From: CAVQFB01 sp963711675
GTDB lineage: Bacteria > Acidobacteriota > Terriglobia > Terriglobales > Acidobacteriaceae
Assembly (NCBI GenBank): GCA_963711675.1
Contig: CAVQFB010000011.1
Span: forward strand, 1-64,000
Direction of reading: 5' to 3'
Length of the DNA: 64,000 nucleotides
Position numbers and translations under genes: made by a program. Positions 61,269 to 64,000 of this stretch are shown here, one piece after another. The stretch's first letter is position 1. Each line of letters begins with the position of its first letter. The notes under the pieces were generated by a model. That model worked only from the letters and a program-made list of their open reading frames with translations. It was not told where the DNA came from and did not search any database.

Positions 61269-61584
61269 CGGACCGCCAGATGTCGCGCTTGTATCAGGGC
61301 ACCGCTTTAGCGGTGCCGCCAAGAGCGACCAGACGAACGGCTTTAGCCGCTGCTGACCTTTTCACAACCGTCGCGTCCCCACCCTTATCCATCTCTAACC
61401 TACGTGAGCTAGGTCACAGCGCTTTCGCGATCTCCGATGTGAACATGAAAGGTCGAGGAACAATCTTCTCGCATCACGTCAAATGCTTGAACCTGCGACT
61501 AAGGCATTTGTGTGCCCAATTACGGCTCGAACTGCTCGGCTCGACATTCAGTGAGCTCGACAAGAGCAAGCGAAGGTGGAAAAC
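61269..61584. other. Intergenic region with a two-hairpin repeat
   Basis: 316 bp between mqnD and the phosphofructokinase gene. It contains the REP-like element at 61291-61352 and no supportable gene; the frame at 61447-61606 overlaps the next gene and is not protein-like. Confidence 0.5.
61291..61352 (+). repeat. Two-hairpin REP-like element, copy B
   Basis: GTATCAGGGCACCGC.. starts the element; hairpins GGCACCGC/GCGGTGCC (61298-61317) and CGGCTTTAGCCG (61338-61349). Nearly identical to copy C at 62863-62924; both flank the phosphofructokinase gene. Confidence 0.8.
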
Positions 61585-62784
61585 GTGGCAACGAAAAAAG
61601 GTGTGATCGGAATCCTGACCGGTGGTGGTGATGTACCCGGCCTGAACCCTGCGATCCGGGCCGTAACCATCCGCGCGCTGCGCGAGGGCTGCCAGGTGAT
61701 TGGCATTCGCCGAGGGTGGGCGGGACTGGTGGACATGGTCCGCGAAAAGGACTACGACAATAGCGAGAACTTCCAGATCCTCTCGGAGGATCTGGTCAAC
61801 CGAGCCGGCCGCACCGGCGGTACCTTCCTGCACAGCTCGCGCACCAACCCAGGCAAGGTGAAGAAGTCCAGCGTTCCGGCTCACCTGCAGTCTGCCTACA
61901 ACGCCGAGAAGAACGATCTGACCGCAGAGGTTCTGAAGAACCTGGATTGGCTCGGCATCGACTACCTCATCCCCATTGGCGGGGACGACACGCTCAGCTA
62001 CGGCGTGCGCCTCTATCAGGAGGGCGTGAAGGTGGTCGCCATTCCCAAGACCATGGACAATGACGTTCCCGGCACCGACTACTGCATCGGCTTCAGCACC
62101 TGTGTGACGCGCACCATTTCCATGACCAACAGCCTGCGCACCAGTGCTGGCTCCCACGAGCGCTTCATGGTCCTTGAGGTCTTCGGCCGCTATGCCGGAT
62201 TCACCGCCATGCTGCCCACCATGGCCGGAGCCGCAAACCGTTGCGTAATCCCGGAGCACAAATTCGATATCGAGCGGCTCACCGAGTTACTGGTCTCTGA
62301 CCGCCAGAAAAATCCCAGCCACTATTCCGTTGTCCTGGTTTCGGAGGGAGCGATGTTCCAGGGCGGAGAAATGATCTTCGAGGCTGAAACCACCGATGCC
62401 TTTGGACACAAGAAGCTAGGCGGCATCGGGGACCTGGTGTCCGAGAAACTCAAGGAGCTTTCTCCCAAATACAACAACGGCAAAACCATCGACGTCATCA
62501 ACCAGAAGCTCGGGTACCTGGTCCGCTGCGGCGATCCCGATGCCATCGACTCCATCGTCCCGATGGCGTACGGGAACCTCGCCCTGGACCTGCTCCTCGG
62601 TAAGATTCACGGACGACTTGTCGTCCTCAGGAATGGGCGTTACGACAATATGCCCATCGACACCGTTACCGCTTCGAAAAAAGTTGTTAACGTAAAAGAG
62701 CAGTACAACATCGAGCGCCTGCGGCCGCACTACAAGAGCTTCGAAATGAAGCCGCTGTTCATCATGACCAGCGAGATGGGTTAA
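61585..62784 (+). CDS. 6-phosphofructokinase with pyrophosphate-type active site
   Basis: About 399 residues; start GTG 61585, with AAGGTGG in front (61576 is an alternative). GILTGGGDVPGLNPAIRAV begins the fold; IGGDDTLSYG (135-138 for GGDD, counting from 61576) and IPKTMDNDVPGTD (157-163) form the active site, with TCVTRTISMTNSLRTSAGSH and GRYAGFTAMLP after. In the E. coli ATP enzyme the two key positions are glycine (GGDG and PGTIDND); aspartate and lysine (GGDD, PKTMDND) mark pyrophosphate-dependent enzymes. It is therefore probably PPi-dependent, catalysing reversible fructose 6-phosphate phosphorylation. Confidence 0.92.
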   Translation: MATKKGVIGILTGGGDVPGLNPAIRAVTIRALREGCQVIGIRRGWAGLVDMVREKDYDNSENFQILSEDLVNRAGRTGGTFLHSSRTNPGKVKKSSVPAHLQSAYNAEKNDLTAEVLKNLDWLGIDYLIPIGGDDTLSYGVRLYQEGVKVVAIPKTMDNDVPGTDYCIGFSTCVTRTISMTNSLRTSAGSHERFMVLEVFGRYAGFTAMLPTMAGAANRCVIPEHKFDIERLTELLVSDRQKNPSHYSVVLVSEGAMFQGGEMIFEAETTDAFGHKKLGGIGDLVSEKLKELSPKYNNGKTIDVINQKLGYLVRCGDPDAIDSIVPMAYGNLALDLLLGKIHGRLVVLRNGRYDNMPIDTVTASKKVVNVKEQYNIERLRPHYKSFEMKPLFIMTSEMG

Positions 62785-63173
62785 CACCCAGCGCGCTGCC
62801 AGACAACGAGGTATTTCTTCACGGCGACCTGACAGTGGTGGTGCAGCTTAAAGTCGTGCTTCGTATCAGGGCACCGCTTTAGCGGTGCCGTTAAGACCGA
62901 GGAGAGGCCGGCTTTAGCCGCTGACCGTTTCGGGCATGTCTCCGGCCAATACTTCGCATTGAGCGACGCGTCCTCATGCGATCGTTTCGCCAAAGTCCGC
63001 ACTACCGACCGTGACGCCTTGGTAGTGTCTGAAACATCAAGACACCATCGACGCCTTTCATTGACTTGGCCTCGCATCCCGCCTAGTATGACTCGCTCGT
63101 GATCTGCTTGATAGAGACCATCTATCGAGGTCGGATCGTAATCCGCTACAAGGCGCAACACCAACTTTCCAAA
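62785..63173. other. Intergenic region with a two-hairpin repeat
   Basis: 389 bp between the phosphofructokinase and queuosine-salvage genes. It contains the REP-like element at 62863-62924. I see no supportable gene; the minus-strand frame 62781-63212 is a shadow. Confidence 0.5.
62863..62924 (+). repeat. Two-hairpin REP-like element, copy C
   Basis: Hairpins GGCACCGC/GCGGTGCC (62870-62889) and CGGCTTTAGCCG (62909-62920), with the leader GTATCAG. Copy B has the same leader and hairpins. Confidence 0.8.
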
Positions 63174-64000
63174 ATGACTCCACGAAAACTCGACCGCCGC
63201 CAGTTTGTGCAAGGGATTGGAACACTCGGAGCATTAACCGCTGTGGGCGAAACGGCTCTCCCCACCTTCGCTGCGCCTCCTTCGGTTCGCTGGCCCAAGC
63301 TAGTCGGCAGTCCTGTCCTCGACAGTCTTCATCCTGTCATCGAGCACTCCCGCGATGTGCACACGCACATCGAAAAAATCCAGGAAGTTGCTGGCTGGAT
63401 GGCGTACGAAGAGCTCCCCATGCCGGAATACGCAATCCCTCTCGGCGCGGGTGACGGCAAGCCTGACGAGATCATCGATTTCATTCTTACCGCCGACGCC
63501 GTCGACACGGCGTTCACCGACTTCACCACCCACGAGAAATTTCAGGTCGATTACGCCGGGCGCCACTGGTCCGACTCTGACGCGCTCTTCGCTTGCATGA
63601 AGCGGGCCATGGACAATGGCACTCCGATGCTCGACGGCAAATTCCTTGCGCGGGTTACCCGGCCGGAGCTGGAACGCATCTTCGCAGGCAACATCCAGAT
63701 GCCCATGCTCGACGAGAAGATGGAAGTCTTCCATCAGGTAGGCTCGGTACTCGCCGAAAAATACGATGGCCGCTTTCACAACTTCGTGAAGTCCTGCTCG
63801 CCTCGCCTCTATGACAACGGCAACGGCCTCGTCGACCGCATGGTCAAGGAATTTCCCCGCTTCAACGACGTCAGCGACTACGACGGCCACGCCATCAAGA
63901 TCTACAAGCTCCCGCAACTAGGCCTCTGGTTGACCTACGCCAGTCTGCGCAAAACCGGACAGTTCCGCCTCGACGATGTCGACAAGATGACCGCTTTTGC
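63174..64000 (+). CDS. Queuosine salvage protein (DUF2419/Qng1-like) with Tat-type signal, cut by window end
   Basis: 275 residues are visible before the window ends. The body matches the DUF2419 queuosine-salvage family, whose human member (QNG1) releases queuine from queuosine 5'-phosphate: TDFTTHEKFQVDYAGRHW, SDSDALFACMKRAMDNGTPM, LARVTRPELERIFAGNIQMP and VGSVLAEKYDGRFHNFVKS, then LVDRMVKEFPRFNDV and IYKLPQLGLW. Unlike the usual cytoplasmic forms it begins MTPRKLDRRQFVQGIGTLGA, a twin-arginine pattern (RRQFV) followed by a hydrophobic stretch and a plausible AxA-type cleavage near FAAPP. If used, the enzyme would be exported folded to the periplasm. ATG 63174 is the best start. Downstream residues are outside this window. 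Confidence 0.88.
   Translation, partial: MTPRKLDRRQFVQGIGTLGALTAVGETALPTFAAPPSVRWPKLVGSPVLDSLHPVIEHSRDVHTHIEKIQEVAGWMAYEELPMPEYAIPLGAGDGKPDEIIDFILTADAVDTAFTDFTTHEKFQVDYAGRHWSDSDALFACMKRAMDNGTPMLDGKFLARVTRPELERIFAGNIQMPMLDEKMEVFHQVGSVLAEKYDGRFHNFVKSCSPRLYDNGNGLVDRMVKEFPRFNDVSDYDGHAIKIYKLPQLGLWLTYASLRKTGQFRLDDVDKMTAF

Noticed and set aside
1..64000. tRNA, rRNA and CRISPR arrays
   Set aside because: I looked for T-loop patterns, CCA ends and regularly spaced 25-40-base repeats in gene-free DNA and found none.

Overview
The window looks like soil Acidobacteriota, class Terriglobia (Koribacter-like). Base composition is GC-rich, and several genes are typical of that group: two Oar-type TonB-dependent receptors with an N-terminal carboxypeptidase-regulatory-like domain, a VWFA-domain protein of the acidobacterial type, a very divergent Hfq-like Sm protein, a MoaD-MoaE fusion, and the futalosine route to menaquinone. 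This placement is inference from gene content; no rRNA gene is present. I found no tRNA, rRNA, CRISPR array, integrase or transposase.

Layout. 1-9145: LuxR-type regulator with a degenerate receiver, inositol monophosphatase, Hfq-like protein, TonB receptor, VWFA protein and MoaD-MoaE fusion. 9461-20586: cNMP-binding protein, Lon protease (three indels), prephenate dehydratase with a GNAT enzyme, an OmpR/histidine-kinase pair, fatty-acid desaturase, a lipase-like protein without its catalytic residues, and a beta-hydroxyacid dehydrogenase. 20790-30618: metallo-beta-lactamase-fold hydrolase, glycerate kinase between two direct repeats, GNAT, second TonB receptor behind a palindromic operator, DUF1579-like protein, alpha/beta hydrolase, M20 peptidase and a RHH/PIN toxin-antitoxin pair. 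30753-42818: YyaL-type thioredoxin-domain protein, a 47-residue secreted peptide gene, membrane and CBS proteins, glycine-zipper protein, DUF58, PGPGW and DedA membrane proteins, TPR-thioredoxin protein, alpha/beta hydrolase (indel) and class-III aminotransferase. 43077-49378: a PDZ/multi-TM/GAF/PAS histidine kinase (indel) overlapping an NtrC-type regulator, then MlaE/MlaF-like lipid-transport genes. 49519-58081: hypothetical protein, topoisomerase I, a decayed S23 four-helix gene, DprA, MqnA, MqnC and a processive family-2 glycosyltransferase (indel). 58343-64000: orphan sugar-binding lipoprotein, small membrane protein, BioY, MqnD, a phosphofructokinase with pyrophosphate-type residues and, cut by the window edge, a queuosine-salvage (DUF2419) protein with an apparent Tat signal.

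How the parts relate. MqnA, MqnC and MqnD supply three steps of futalosine menaquinone synthesis; MqnD is translationally coupled to the biotin importer BioY. The regulators form a phosphorelay pair at 15484-17156 and a sigma-54-type pair at 43077-47425 that sits just upstream of the mlaEF genes. Intergenic DNA carries several dispersed repeat families (two-hairpin REP-like elements, AGCT heptads, long 3'-end palindromes, a CATCCTGAGCG family).

Caution. Five genes that should be intact (lon, the first TonB receptor, an alpha/beta hydrolase, the PDZ kinase and the glycosyltransferase) are broken by single small indels, seven events in total. The reading frames resume perfectly after each, so I favour assembly or base-calling errors over real gene loss, except for the S23 relic, which looks truly decayed.
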